Below are positions 12,736 to 24,373 of a stretch of 64,000 nt of DNA, piece by piece. Both the position numbers and the translations under genes were made by a program. The stretch lies in assembly GCA_034509735.1 (NCBI GenBank), contig JACGWO010000006.1, positions 35,705,141-35,769,140 of the forward strand, in the 5' to 3' direction. This DNA comes from Sesamum alatum (taxonomy: Eukaryota > Streptophyta > Magnoliopsida > Lamiales > Pedaliaceae). Below the pieces are notes generated by a model, which was given only the letters and a program-made list of their open reading frames with translations, made no database searches and had not been told where the DNA came from. Position 1 is the first letter of the stretch, and every line of letters begins with the position of its first letter.

Positions 12736-13130
12736 AAAAAATGACAAAATATTATAGACTTTTACGAAATGAAAAGAAGCCATGATTTAATTTTAAAGAA
12801 CGAAATTGTGTCCAAAACTAAAGGAAAATCAATGTGATGTATCCATTTCAATTTTATTACCCACCATATGAAAGGTCAAAACCAACTCTACCCAAGACTC
12901 GAAATATGTGTAATGTACAATAATGTTTTACTTTAATGATTAAAGTTGATGTATCATAAATAAGTTTGAGTCCCATAAAATGTATTGATATTTTATCTCG
13001 TTTTATATGAGTTTATTGTAAATTTATTTCATTATTTTAAGTATATTGATGATTGATTGAACTAATATATACTGTTTAATTTATTAAAGTATTGATGTAA
13101 TCATGTAATAATTAGGTAAGTAAAATGTCA

Positions 13131-13573
13131 TAATTAAAGGGATAAATTACAGCCACCTCCCCTAATTTTTGGCATAATTATAACCCCCTCATTGTTTGAA
13201 AAATTATAAATACCCCCTTGAAGTTTATAATATTTAACCAAAGACCTGAAATTGATCATTTTGCCCTTAATTCTTTTATTAAAATTATAGAAAAATCAGC
13301 CAAGGTAAATTGTATTATTGCTCACCTGTGTAAAAAACTTAAGAAATCTCTCATTGGGCAATGTAATCCAATTTTTTTAAATAATATTAAATAAAAATTA
13401 ATTTAGTGTATAACTGCATTTTGGTCAGTTCACCCATAAAAATGAATGAAAATGAGTTATTTGTTAGACGGTTACAAATCTCAGGGAGATATTTGTAATT
13501 TCTCAAACAACGAGAGGGTATTTGTAATTATACTAAACCTCAGGGGAGATAACTATAATTCACCCTAATTAAA
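13131..13573. mobile_element. MULE-type MITE, copy 2
   Basis: The element is 13139-13565 (427 bp), flanked by the direct repeat TAATTAAA (13131-13138 and 13566-13573). Ends: GGGATAAATTACAGCCACC on the left, and GATAACTATAATTCACCC inverted on the right. Internal inverted words include ACAAATACCC-type runs and GTTTGAAAAATTAT/AATTTCTCAAAC. It is the same family and almost the same length as the copies at 16140 and 50209. Confidence 0.82.
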
Positions 13574-14569
13574 AAGAAACATCGATTGTACGTAGATGTA
13601 ATAAGTAGACATATGTATTCCATTTAGAAATGTCAAATACCTATACTTTCATGACCAAATTAATGTTACAAAAAGAATAAACAACGAGTTCTTGCATTAG
13701 CCTACAATACGAAAATTCAATTCAATCTTATTCTTATTTTATTTGACAGATTGAAATAAATTATACTTTTAGTTATATTTTTGTTGAGTTACTGATCATT
13801 GTGGTTACATATTTAAAGGGTATTTTGAAAATTTATGGTGCCGGATTTCTTAATTGATCTTAATATTTCTGCTAAATAATAAGAGTATGATTTTTTATTT
13901 TTTTTTTGTGTCAAAAACTATATTTTGTAATTAATTGCCATAATATCATGGTCACACAAGCGTGGGAACGAAGAAAATTATTTAGTCGTGGGAAAAATTA
14001 ATAAACTTAGGACCACAAATTAAATTGGTCCTGCACTAATTAATTACCTCGTAGCTAGGCAGATAAACATTGTCAACAAAATACAGTAAATTAAAGACAT
14101 AATGATGGATTATCAACATTAATTACGATGTCTATGCATAGCATTATCTTTTTGACTATTAAAGTTAAATTGTTGTTGCAAATAATTGTTAATTTGGCAA
14201 TAGGTATAGAAAATTATTTGTTAATTGGTGGGAAAATGTGAATCTTGAAGCACTACTTAGAAAAACCTTTTGAAAGAAAATGCTTGATTAGAGTGTTTTA
14301 TGAGCTAATTATATAAGTACTTCAAAATTTTATATAATAAGAAATATTCTTTGATAAAATTTTCAAAAGATAATTAGCTTATCACTTGACTGTTTAAACG
14401 GAGCTGGAATCAAAAGTGCAATATTTTTATTTCCTACAGGACCAAAGTACTGAGCCCGTAACGTGTGAGACCAAAAGTACAATAGTAGCTATCCAGTGGG
14501 AACAAAAGTGCAATTTTCGAAAAGATTAAAACCCTTTTATTTCTTGTTACACGTGCACACCGAATGAGA

Positions 14570-14850
14570 CTACAAAAAAATTTATTATTCTTAACATTGT
14601 AAATCATGACGCCAGAAAAATCATAGTGAATTAATATTATCTACAATGATCAGATAAAATCAATGCAAAAATTCTGATTAATCAACATTTGCTATGAGTT
14701 TACTCATGACCAAAATATTTACCACAAGTTGTAGCAAATGTTTTAGCATTGTTTGTAAAAACATTGACTAATAATCGTTGCACAATCATAATTAATTAGT
14801 ATTCATTATTATTTTTACTTTTAATCATAATAATTAATCATAGTTAAAAA
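14570..14850 (-). repeat. CACTA-like non-autonomous repeat, reverse copy
   Basis: It starts ACTACAAAAAAATTTATT, one base short of the CACTACAAAAAAA terminus. On the minus strand it shows the same ordered words as 40800-41060: TAATTAATTATGATTGTGCAACG, then GCATTGATTTT. About 280 bp, no ORF. Confidence 0.5.
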
Positions 14851-15699
14851 TAATATTTCTTCCCCGTAGGACTACCCTTGGTCCACTCCAGGACAAGTGA
14901 AAAAACAACCTAGTATATATCATTGGAAAACAATTAAGTAGCTAGCCCTAAACCAAACCACTTAACTAACGTGGGATATTATGTTTTAATAATTGAATGT
15001 GTCATTTTTCTAATAATGCTACCATGTTACGACATTACGTGACCCAAAACAAATATACACACATATATTATCAAAAAGCTATTGAAAAATAGTGGAAATT
15101 AGGATTTTATTGCTTGCAATGTATATTATCCAAAATAATCACGTGCTTTCCCTTTAATCAATTATGAAGCGTCCATTTCATCAAGACACATTAAATCGTG
15201 CAATTAAATCAAACCTAGTCCCACTAATTATTCTATGTCTAGCCCATTTGTTGAAGCATACGTGGTAGCGTTAAGACAGGTAGTCTTTACTTGTACTAAA
15301 TCTATCATAATTTTTCATAATATTAATTAATGGAGTTGATTATTTCGACCGTGCTGATCAATTTAAGATTATTCCTTTTTTTTTTTTTTTTTAATTTCGT
15401 GGTCATTTATCGAACACATTTAAACTATATCGAATTGATATATGGTGCATTAAATAAATCTTGAATTATTTTACTTGTCGTGCAATAATATTTCTGAGCA
15501 TGTGGGCTGTAGAGATGAATTTAATTTTGTATTTAATAGTATGTGAACGTTAACTCGTGTAATACATTGAATTCCTGACATCTGTGAAGGAATGGACTAC
15601 TCATGTAATGGCATTAACTTAGTGTTATTACAACTACTTTACGTGGTATGTCATAGTAATTGTTCGGAATTAGGCCACGTTACACTCGATATGTCATGT

Positions 15700-15882
15700 G
15701 AAAAGATAATTATCTCTCTATGTTTTAAAAAATGAAGCAAATTACCCCCTATCAAGAGAAAATATAGGAGGGTAATTTGCTTCATTTTAAGATCACAGGG
15801 GTAATTTGCTAATTATTTTTTTACATAGGAATTTTTGCTCATTTTTTATATCACATGAGGTAAATTGCATTTATCCCTAAGT
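15700..15882. repeat. Inverted-repeat element with a near-perfect hairpin core
   Basis: Arms of about 27 bp (AATGAAGCAAATTACCCCCTAT and its inverse near 15763-15789) surround an 11-bp loop. Flanking words (AGGTAAATTGCATTTATCCC at the right end) match the ends of the 53160-54276 element, so this looks like a short, internally deleted relative. Confidence 0.6.
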
Positions 15883-16129
15883 GCAACACATTAATTTCGC
15901 CATTAAACTAACATAGTGTAAAATAACTTATCTAAACCTGATATTTTTTACTTAAGAAAAGAAAGAGAAAAAACCCAATAAAACTTTATTTACCTTTCAT
16001 TATAGGTTGTATAAGCAATTCAAAACACTCAAGTAATGTGTTTGCTTTTCATTATTGAAGCATGTTTCTAATTCAAGACGCCGATACTAATTATGTTCAG
16101 CTTGATGGATGAGTTGAGTTACTAATTAC

Positions 16130-16582
16130 TTTCTTTTAAGGGTAAATTACAGCCACCTCTCTTGAGGTTTGACATAATTACAAATATTCTCTCTTTGTTT
16201 GAAAAATTACAAATACCCCATTGAGGTTTGTAATCGTATAACAAATAACCAATTTCTATCCATTTTTATTGGTAAATTGATCAAAATGCCCTTATGCATT
16301 GAATTATTTTTTGTTTAATTCTAAAATTTTTTTTGGACTACAATGCATAGGGAGAGGTTTCTTAAGTTTTTTACACAGATGCATGAGCAATAATGCAATT
16401 TGTCTCGGTTGTTTTTTCTACAATTTTAATAAAAAGTTCAAGGGCAAAATTGTCATTTTCAGATATTTGGTTAAAAATTACAAACCTCAATAGGGTATTT
16501 ATAATTTTTTAAATAATAAAAGGATATTTATAATTATGTCAAACCTAAAAAAAAAATGAGTGTAATTTACCCTTTCTTTTAA
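16130..16582. mobile_element. MULE-type MITE, copy 3 (10-bp target duplication)
   Basis: The element is 16140-16572 (433 bp) with direct repeat TTTCTTTTAA on both sides (16130-16139 and 16573-16582). Termini are GGGTAAATTACAGCCACC and, inverted, GAGTGTAATTTACCC. Words such as TTGAGGTTTGACATAATTAC are inverted near the right end as TAATTATGTCAAACCT. An apparent ORF at 16299-16493 is a by-product of the repeat. Confidence 0.85.
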
Positions 16583-17437
16583 ACTTGTGGTGACGGAGAT
16601 TTATTGAAAGAAGTAAATTGAATTAAATCCAACTGACAAATAATAACACATAACTAAAAAATTTCCGTTGCTTTGACAGTTTGAAACAACATTAACTATG
16701 ATATCGAAATTGGTGCAATAAATAGGGCAGGTTGGAACAGTGGGCATGATGAATATGGTTCTAACGGCCGGCACAAACTATGTGCGCCACCACAATAATT
16801 CTTGCAACAAATCCCCCTTACATTATTTTGCATTAAATGCTGATCAGTTGAGTTATGAATTGGTCTGAGTTTAGACAAAAAAATAAAAAAATGAAATGAA
16901 ATGAAAAGTGATGCCAATAGCAATTAATCGTAGTTTAGAGTGTTTGTCGTGGTGCTAACCACCGGCGCCCCGTGAACATAATCTAACTCAACTGGTCAAT
17001 CAATCCACGTACAGAACTAACATGTCTGACATATATTTATATATGTATTGAACAATTATTGGTGTGTGAAAAAAATCATACTATTTTGATTGGGATTATG
17101 TAAATAAGTAAGAAATTATAGGTTTTAATTCCAGCAAACGTGTGGATATTTATCTTACTTAATGTGAATATATTGTACTATGAATTTATTGATCAGATAG
17201 ATGTATTGTTCAATACTTTAAGATCTAATATATACAAGAATTTCTCGAGAAAATTATGATTATCAGGAGCAGAAAAAACGACCCATAGAGAAAACCAATC
17301 CTGAATTCTTGAAATATTCTTACATGAATTAAGTTCGTATAGTAAATATTATTATATTTCTCATGTGAATGATCAATGCTCTTTCTGAAACGTTCATGTA
17401 TAATATATTTAAAACAATCATACCCAAGTTTAAATTA
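16583..17437. other. AT-rich intergenic DNA
   Basis: I see no coding signal, RNA gene or clear repeat terminus in this stretch. Confidence 0.4.
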
Positions 17438-17929
17438 TTATTTTTTGGAATAATTACCCAAGTTTTGCTCCTGTCTAACAAATATGTCCCTCCGTTAGTC
17501 AAATTCATCGAATTTGTTGATATTAACAAAAAAAAAAAAGTGAACGAAAACCGATATTTACCATCGTTGATTTATTACTGACTTATTGTAGGCCAAACAA
17601 ATCATTTTTATGGCCAAACTACCCTTATATATCTTCACACGTTAATGCATGTGGGGTGGTATATTTTCACCGTTATCAGGGTATTTTAATCATCAAAGAT
17701 TTATTTGACCTGCAATAAGTTAGTAATTAGTCAATCAAGGGTAAATATCGATTTCCATTAAGTTTTTTTGGTAATATCAATAAATTCAGTGAATTTTGAC
17801 TAACGGAGGGACCTATTTGTTAGACAGATGCAAACTTCAAGGGTAGATGTAATTTTTCAAACCACAGGAGGTGTACGTGTAATTACACCAAAGCTCAGGG
17901 GAAGGAGGTGTAATTATCCCTTATTTTTT
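17438..17929. mobile_element. Foldback MITE related to the MULE-type family
   Basis: The element is 17447-17920 (474 bp). TTATTTTTT is directly repeated on both sides (17438-17446 and 17921-17929). Most of its length is one long inverted repeat: CTGTCTAACAAATATGTCCC on the left pairs with GGGACCTATTTGTTAGACAG on the right, and TTACTGACTTATTGTAGG pairs imperfectly with CCTGCAATAAGTTAGTAA near the centre. The left outer end is shortened relative to the right (GGAATAATTACC against GGAGGTGTAATTATCCC). Confidence 0.75.
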
Positions 17930-18348
17930 TAACCCTGTAGTTTAGAGGACCTGTATGGAGCCCTTCAAACTATGCTAACCGAAAATAACTGCTAATCAGA
18001 CATTATAAAATGTTTATACCTAAGAAAAGAAAAGAAAACAACCAGAAGACGAGGAACAGAGGCAAGTCGATCGAGAATCGAATTCATGATCAAACCTGTC
18101 TTGAAATTTTTAAACTGAAAAACCACATCAGAACTGGAGGGCCCCCCCGTCCCCCGGGGCCACATTGTCTCATATTCCACTGCCCAATGTCCCTTAGAAC
18201 ATGGAGAAAATTATGGCAACTTTCCCTACTATATAGTTCTCTTCTTTCTCTTCTCTTTTCCCACTTCCCATAAGATAAGAGTCAGACCCTCTCAACTGCC
18301 ACATTTCTCGTACTATATTTGCTGAATTCAGACAGAAAAGAGAACGAG

Positions 18349-18711
18349 ATGGAGATTGAATTGGTGAAGTGTGAGTGCTGCGGACTGAAGGAAGAGTGCA
18401 CGCAGGACTACATTAATGGAGTGAAGGCCAAGTTCGACGGGAAATGGCTGTGTGGTTTGTGTTCGGAGGCTGTAAGAGACGAAGTTAGCAGAGGGAAGAA
18501 GCAGTTCGGAGTGGACGAGGCTGTTAAAGCCCACATGTCGTTTTGTCGTAAGTACAAATCGAATCCGGCTATTCGGGTGGCCGACGGGATGAGGCAGATG
18601 TTGAGAAGAAGAGCCGGGGATAGTTCTTCGTCGCCGTCTTCGGCCAAGAAGTATTCAAGATCAGCAAGCACTTCCCAAGTCGGAGATAACTCCAGATTCT
18701 CGTATTACTAG
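18349..18711 (+). CDS. DUF1677 family protein, intronless, 120 aa
   Basis: This is a small plant-specific protein of unknown function. The conserved core is visible: CECCGLKEECTQDYI, then FDGKWLCGLCSEAVRDE, an acidic/basic stretch, and HMSFCRKYKSNPAIRVADGM followed by a RRR basic run. The paired Cys residues (CxCCG, CGLC and FC) look like a zinc site, which is an inference. The tail is Ser-rich and ends RFSYY. I chose the ATG at 18349, which gives MEIELVKCECC; the frame is open upstream, but only a TTG lies there. A CT-rich leader at about 18236-18262 follows a TATATAG at about 18230, plausible promoter elements. The length is typical for the family. Confidence 0.88.
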   Translation: MEIELVKCECCGLKEECTQDYINGVKAKFDGKWLCGLCSEAVRDEVSRGKKQFGVDEAVKAHMSFCRKYKSNPAIRVADGMRQMLRRRAGDSSSSPSSAKKYSRSASTSQVGDNSRFSYY

Positions 18712-21449
18712 CAAGATTTCAGACCATGTTCTTGTCTGTACAGGGAGGTTTATTTCCATGGAGGGTTTTTACCTGGTTTTGTCTTTTCTTTCAAAGAAAT
18801 TTATCTACTGTTTTGAGATCCTTTTTTCCCTTTAGTAGAAAGAGGCAGCATGAGTATTGGGGAAAAGGGATTTTTAGCTTCGTAGTAAGCAGTTGATGAT
18901 TCAGTTCTTCCTGGGATACAGCAAATTAATCTCTTAGGTTTAGTCGAAAGATACAGGGCCAGATTACTACAAGATAACAGATGCATGGTGATGAGTAAAT
19001 AGGCTGCAGCTCATGTAGAAGTTCAGTTGTAAGATCATGAGAAACCGTGGATACTTTATTATTACATGCTGTGTGTGTTTTGTAGAAAGATAGTTGAACA
19101 GAAGTCATCTTGATTCGGACAACAAATGATCAGAGAATGGAACTGTGCTTGATCAATCCGATTCATCAGATTGAGTTGTTAAGTCGTATTTCCATAAGCA
19201 ATTAATTAGTTTACCAACTCTAATTCGTCAAAAGGCGTTATTAATTATGCAAAAAAGCTCAACTAACTCCGCAACTCGACACTTTATGATCTTTTCTTAC
19301 CAGTATGTACATCTTTCCACAAAGCAATCATAAAGAAAATCAGGCTGTGGGAGCAACATTGGTCTCATCAATTTATAATTAATTACTATCTAAGGACAAT
19401 AAGATATATGTTAATTATGTTTCTACTTCTTTTCTTGTATTTTATTATCACCTTGCAAAAATTCTGACATGTTATAGTTGGTTGACCGTTGTTGGAGTAG
19501 TTTATCTGCTCCCAGAATCGTGAAAAATTTAAAAATTATAGAATTTATTTACTACCCAAAAAAGATAAAAAACTAAACACAAAAAATACGGGACGAAAAA
19601 TTTATTTAAACCTAATAAAAATTACTAAAATATGATCATGTTCTTACAGCCGTATACTGATATAGTTGGCAACATCTCAAGTTATTATCATCCGAGTCAT
19701 CTTTATGTACTATAACTGCCGTTGTTATTACATCAAAGATAAGCTTCTGCCATCACTGTACTGTGTTTGGTTTGTAAAGGGCACACATAGTTTCTGTAAA
19801 GGGCACTTATCAGACATCTGACATGCAATGGCCCATGGCCTTGTAATAACGTCTCGATCCATCGACGTTGAATGTAGAATTAACATTAATCTTCCCACAA
19901 TTCTATTGTAAGTACAAAGAGGAGAAATTAAGTTTGCTAACAGGTGTCAAGAATGTATATAAACCACAGGATTTTAGTTATTTCATTTCATCTCTCTATA
20001 CAATTAGCATTAATGGCAATGTGATATATTATATGGTCAATCCCCCACGTCAAGGGTAATCGTTAATGAAATGGCCGAACTCACACGTTGGGAGGTAATC
20101 ATAAACGAAATAGCCAAACTTCCACATAATTAGGCAATAATTGTCGATGAATCCTTTTGATCAATAATCGAGTGGGATGGGGCGCTCTCACACGCGACAC
20201 GTATCAGGAGGAGTTGAGAGGTTTCTTGACAGAGCCCTTCTAACAACCAAGTCATGAGACCATGAATTCCCTCAACTGTAATCTGATGATAAGCTGCATG
20301 CATTACAACAATCTTAAACTATTGATATGATCATTACAATGTCCTTATGAACATTAGAAGTAATAGGAATGACAAAAAGCATCTTCCTTTTAGGACAATA
20401 ATGTGATGAGTATTTGCAAGAAGAATATGATGGTGGTCCATTTCCAAACACCCCGCATATTATATTATACATAATGCTGGGGCAGAAAGGGATCTTTTAC
20501 TACCCGATCGACTCAATGAATAGCTTTATATATAAAGAATTGATTCCCTTTTCTTGAACTCTTTGGACCACTTTATCTTAGTATATATGTTTTGGTGTAG
20601 GAACCGCTCGTTTCTACAGTTTTGCTTGTAAGGATTTGACATTCCTTTCGAGCATCATTCTTAAAGGAAAGGCTGCTATTCTTCCTCCTGGATTCTTGTG
20701 TTTCTAGGAAGAACCACTTGTCTTTAAATTGGGATTTGCATAGAACTTTTATGTTGCATAATGCACAAGTAACCATGATGGGCGATAAAGGGAGTTGTCA
20801 TTGCTTTTATCCGTTTTTACAAAATCGACATGTTAGAAACGACACTTGTTCGACTGAGTCGAGATGTGAGCACTGATCGATGTCTATCTAGCTAGTTTTA
20901 GGAAAAGAACCGAATAAGAACTGACTTCATGCCTTAACCATGGGAATTCTATTTTGTTGACGATGGATTCTTGACATAATTGAGTAATCAAATTCCACGT
21001 CTCCTTGTTTTAAATTGACATGTATATTCACATTCATGCATGTCCAGGTAGAAAGGTAAAGCATGATTTTTCTGTTGCAAAATTTATTTCATTTTTTATT
21101 CCATTCGACATAAATATGTTACGTCTATAAAATCTTTTTTTAAATAAAATACATGATGTCATTTTTACACATGTGATGTCTCTTTTTCAATGGAATAAAG
21201 GATGAAATGAGGTTTGCAATACAAAATCCAATTAAAAAGGTAGTTTGTGTAATGATTTAGACGAGGGGAGTGAAATAAACAGAAAAGTTGTAGGGGTATA
21301 ACAGTCATTTTGTACTTGTCTGTTTCCAGCTCCTCTTTTCCTAATTAAAAGACCCTGTCAGGTGACCGTTGGATTCAAATTTCGAAAGGCCAAACATTTT
21401 CGTTCTTGTTTCCACTGCTCCAAGTTCCCAAGATAATCAAAACCCTGAA
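18712..21449. other. Intergenic DNA between the DUF1677 gene and the 21450 gene
   Basis: The DUF1677 3' untranslated region probably reaches about 18850-19000. After that the sequence is AT-rich with no supported coding region. Weak inverted words (GGTAATCGTTAATGAAATGG and GGTAATCATAAACGAAATAG, 20056-20115) hint at a decayed repeat. The promoter of the next gene lies within 21240-21449. Confidence 0.4.
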
Positions 21450-22727
21450 ATGATCCAAAGAAGATCCAAAATCCTGGAAGAAAACATGAACACAGTGATT
21501 CTCACACCGAATTCCTCTGTAAAATCCACCAACCCGTCAGAAACACGAGACAGTTTTTACTTTCCAGGATGCAGGAAAGATGCAAATTGCGCCTGCGAAA
21601 TATGCATCGCGAGCATCAATGCGACGCTCGATTTGATGCCACACAGTATTCGTAGAAGCCCTCTTACGAAACCCTCTACCTCAAGGCCTACAATTCCAAG
21701 AACCCCTGTTTCTTTCGCATCAATGGCTGATCTTATGACCCCAAGATCGAGCGCTCGGATTAGCCCCGTGACGATGTCTCCCCTTCTGGATTCTGCTGCA
21801 AGTATGAGTGTGAAGAGGAGAAAGAGGAAGTCTGGTTATGGGGTTTCTTTGATGAAGTTTCTTCTGGCCTTGACCCTGGTTTTCGGGTTGGAGTATGGAG
21901 TTTCTTGGATGGTCTCTGGGGTTCTGAAGACTGCATTGACGCCGGATATTGTGAAGAATTTGGGTGAGAAATCATGGGATCTTGAGGGCCTGAATGCAAG
22001 GTTTCATTTCTTGAGGAATAAGTTACGAGGGTTAGTTGGCAACAGGGTTTCAAGTTGCAGCTCTGTCGATTCGGCGTGGAAAGTCAATCAGGTGTCATTA
22101 CTTGTCTCATTTGTTTCATTTTGATCTTCTGAAGAAAATCAGATAAGTTTCTGGATATTGTTAAGTATGTTAAATCATGATTTTTGGGGTTTTAGGATGG
22201 TTTGTTGCTGAATTCGCGGTGCGTGTTGTATGAATCCATGGCAGAGGAGGTAAGCATTTGGGGATGGCCAGCCCAGACTACTGGACTGATTACGGCAGAG
22301 TTTATGTCGCGATCATTCAGCATTATATCAGGAAGAGTTACAGAGGTAAGTCCAATTTCCCACTGATCAATTAGCAAGTTGCTCTGGTTTTGCATTTTTC
22401 ATATTCTCGTTGCATTTTGTTCACTTAATTGTGAATCTTTTCTTGCAGTGGTCCGCCAGGGAAGGCAAGTATCGAGTTCGGGAGACGAATAGTTCATGGG
22501 AGCAAGGAAGATGGAGTTCCTGTATGGTGCAGTTTGATCCAAATACATGGATTCTGGAGTACAAGCAGAGCTTTCTCCTGGAAAATTCAAGACTTGTTTC
22601 CACTGTGCTGGAATTCTTGAAGTTGAGGCTAACAGGAGAGATTGATAAGATGAAGCAGGAATTCTTGTTGCCTTCTGCATTTGATTCTGAGTTTACAGCA
22701 GGGAGCAGTATCACAATCCCTACTTAA
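21450..22727 (+). CDS. Conserved plant protein of unknown function with one membrane segment, 3 exons
   Basis: Exons 21450-22091, 22196-22345 and 22449-22727 join in phase 0 through GT-AG introns to give 356 residues. The N-terminal third is Ser/Pro-rich and hydrophilic with a cysteine cluster (FPGCRKDANCACEICIASINATLDLMP). A basic KRRKRKSG is followed by a hydrophobic helix (FLLALTLVFGLEYGVSW, about residues 136-155), then a C-terminal domain with WGWPAQTTGL, SRSFSIISGRV, and a last exon containing FDPNTWILEYKQSF. This suggests a basic-anchored single-pass membrane protein with a soluble C-terminal domain. The pattern of the last two exons seemed familiar from uncharacterised plant proteins, but I cannot assign a function. 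The start at 21450 (MIQRRSK) is the first ATG; the frame is open further upstream without an ATG. Confidence 0.82.
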
Positions 22728-23489
22728 GAAAAGTCTTTGAGCAATGAAGATCTTCTGTGTATTTCTCATTCCTCATGAGAAGCTTTTGATGTACAAATGA
22801 TATACATGCAAATCTTAGAGTTTTTCTTCAAACTTGAATGAAAATATTTCTAGTTTAATATAGTCTTAGGTTGGTTACTTGATTTTCTTAGAATAATAGT
22901 TCGAGCTAGAAAAGATTTGTTTGCAAGAAAATCAATGTGTACTTAGTAATTAAATGTAAACATGATTATTTTGACACGGATAAATTTTATTAGAGCGGGG
23001 AAATAGGTAATTTTGACTCGACGAACAGAAATTAACTTCAGGATTTGAGTCGAGAAGTAAGGATTAAATAGAATTGCATCTATCCTTTTCCTTTTTCTTG
23101 GTGGGAATATTTATCCTTCTCCATTTAAATGAATACTTGATTCTTGAATTCATTCATCCTGCTCTTCAAATATATAAATATATATATATATATATATGTA
23201 TCAAACACATGCAGTATTTTCATCACTAAACACATGAACATGTATCAAACCTGGGAATGTGTATTCATATATGAATATTGGGAATCTTGTCCATCGTTGT
23301 TACAGTTGTTGACAATCTACATATATTTCCACGAACCCTTTTGGTTAAACCTGAAAACTTGGCAGATAAGCCTCAATCTCAGACCGCACCTTTATTGATT
23401 CCATATTTTCATTTTCACCATCCAAGAAATCTTTTTTATCTAGACCTTTTTGTCCTGATAATATTCCTGTCCTCTCCACATCCACATAT
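22728..23489. other. Spacer with TA microsatellite
   Basis: This is the 3' flank of the previous gene and the promoter region of the HSP20-like gene. A (TA)n run lies at about 23172-23198. Nothing else is supported. Confidence 0.5.
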
Positions 23490-24005
23490 ATGGAGGTGAT
23501 GAGGCTGCAGCCTACGGCAAACAAGAGAAGCATCACCATACACGACGGCCGCGATTTCCACTACTCACAAATGGAAGGAAATGCCCAGAAAAAACTCAGG
23601 AAATTGCCCCATGTTTTCAGCAAAGTCTTGGAATTGCCTTTCAGGTCTGACGCTGATGTGAACGTGGAGGAGCGGCCGGATTTTTTCCGGTTTGTTGCAG
23701 AAATCAAGGTGGATGGACAGTCAGGCCATGTTAGGGCTCATGCTGTGGAGATTCACCCTGGGGTTATCAAGATTGTGGTTAGGGATGATCACAAGCCTAA
23801 ACGTGGAGGTGGTGTGGACTTGTTCTTGGACAAATTAGAGGTTGACATGTGGCGGTTCCGATTGCCCTCATCAGCCCGGCCAGAGCTGGCCAAGGCGGCC
23901 TTTGTGGCTGGTGTACTCATAGTGACGGTGCCGAAGGGCGGCCCCAGCCGGGCGGAGGGGGGAGAAGTTTGGGGAGCTGGCAGCAGAATTATTCTAGTAC
24001 AGTAG
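23490..24005 (+). CDS. HSP20-like (alpha-crystallin domain) protein, intronless, 171 aa
   Basis: The middle and C-terminal part fit a diverged small heat-shock/alpha-crystallin fold: DFFRFVAEIKV strands, VIKIVVRDD, then the family-defining end LPSSARPELAKAAFVAGVLIVTVPK, which matches the A-x-x-x-G-V-L-x-V-x-V-P motif. The N terminus (MEVMRLQPTANKRSITIHDG) is short and polar, without a targeting peptide. The IxI/V motif that follows the domain in oligomeric sHSPs is not obvious; the tail instead reads GSRIILVQ. I therefore call it an HSP20-like domain protein rather than a classical sHSP. It is convergent with the minus-strand gene at 24374, with 368 bp between stops. Confidence 0.82.
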   Translation: MEVMRLQPTANKRSITIHDGRDFHYSQMEGNAQKKLRKLPHVFSKVLELPFRSDADVNVEERPDFFRFVAEIKVDGQSGHVRAHAVEIHPGVIKIVVRDDHKPKRGGGVDLFLDKLEVDMWRFRLPSSARPELAKAAFVAGVLIVTVPKGGPSRAEGGEVWGAGSRIILVQ

Positions 24006-24373
24006 ATTTCAAATGTGCTTGTCTTAAAAGTTAGCTTTGCCTCCCCCAACATTGAGCAGCAATAAAACGATGGATTTTGATGAGACTTTTTTGAGCATTC
24101 TCTTGATTGTACATGTGACATGGTTTCATATATATATAGTGGGAATGTTTGGATTGGAACACTGATCTTGGGAAAAATTTTCCTACATCCAGTTCAGTTC
24201 TTAACACTTCAGATAGCACATCAAAAAGAAATATTACATGCATCTGAAATGCAAATCCTGTTGCAATCAGCTACCCTTTGAGTTCAGATCTTCAGCTATA
24301 CAAGTCAAAATGATCTTCTCTTGCTTCCAAGTACGAAAAACCTATGTGCCACAAGCCGATAACCTTCTACCGA

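Larger units (their letters stand above)
10131..13130. other. AT-rich intergenic DNA with repeat fragments
   Basis: No gene is supported. A CACTA-like repeat copy (10985-11285) and two tRNA-derived SINE-like fragments (about 11674-11775 and 12415-12735) are listed separately. A short ORF at 11921-12172 is low-complexity Ile/Phe-rich translation of AT-rich DNA and is not credible as a gene. Confidence 0.5.
13574..16129. other. AT-rich intergenic DNA
   Basis: No gene is supported. It contains a reverse-oriented CACTA-like copy (14570-14850), a fragment resembling an inverted-repeat element terminus (about 14410-14520, with repeated ACCAAAAGTACAAT-type words) and a near-perfect hairpin at 15723-15789. 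Confidence 0.5.

Noticed and set aside
15354..15395. T-run at 15377-15393 as an RNA polymerase III terminator
   Set aside because: No upstream pol III gene with box A/B in proper position; likely a simple homopolymer.
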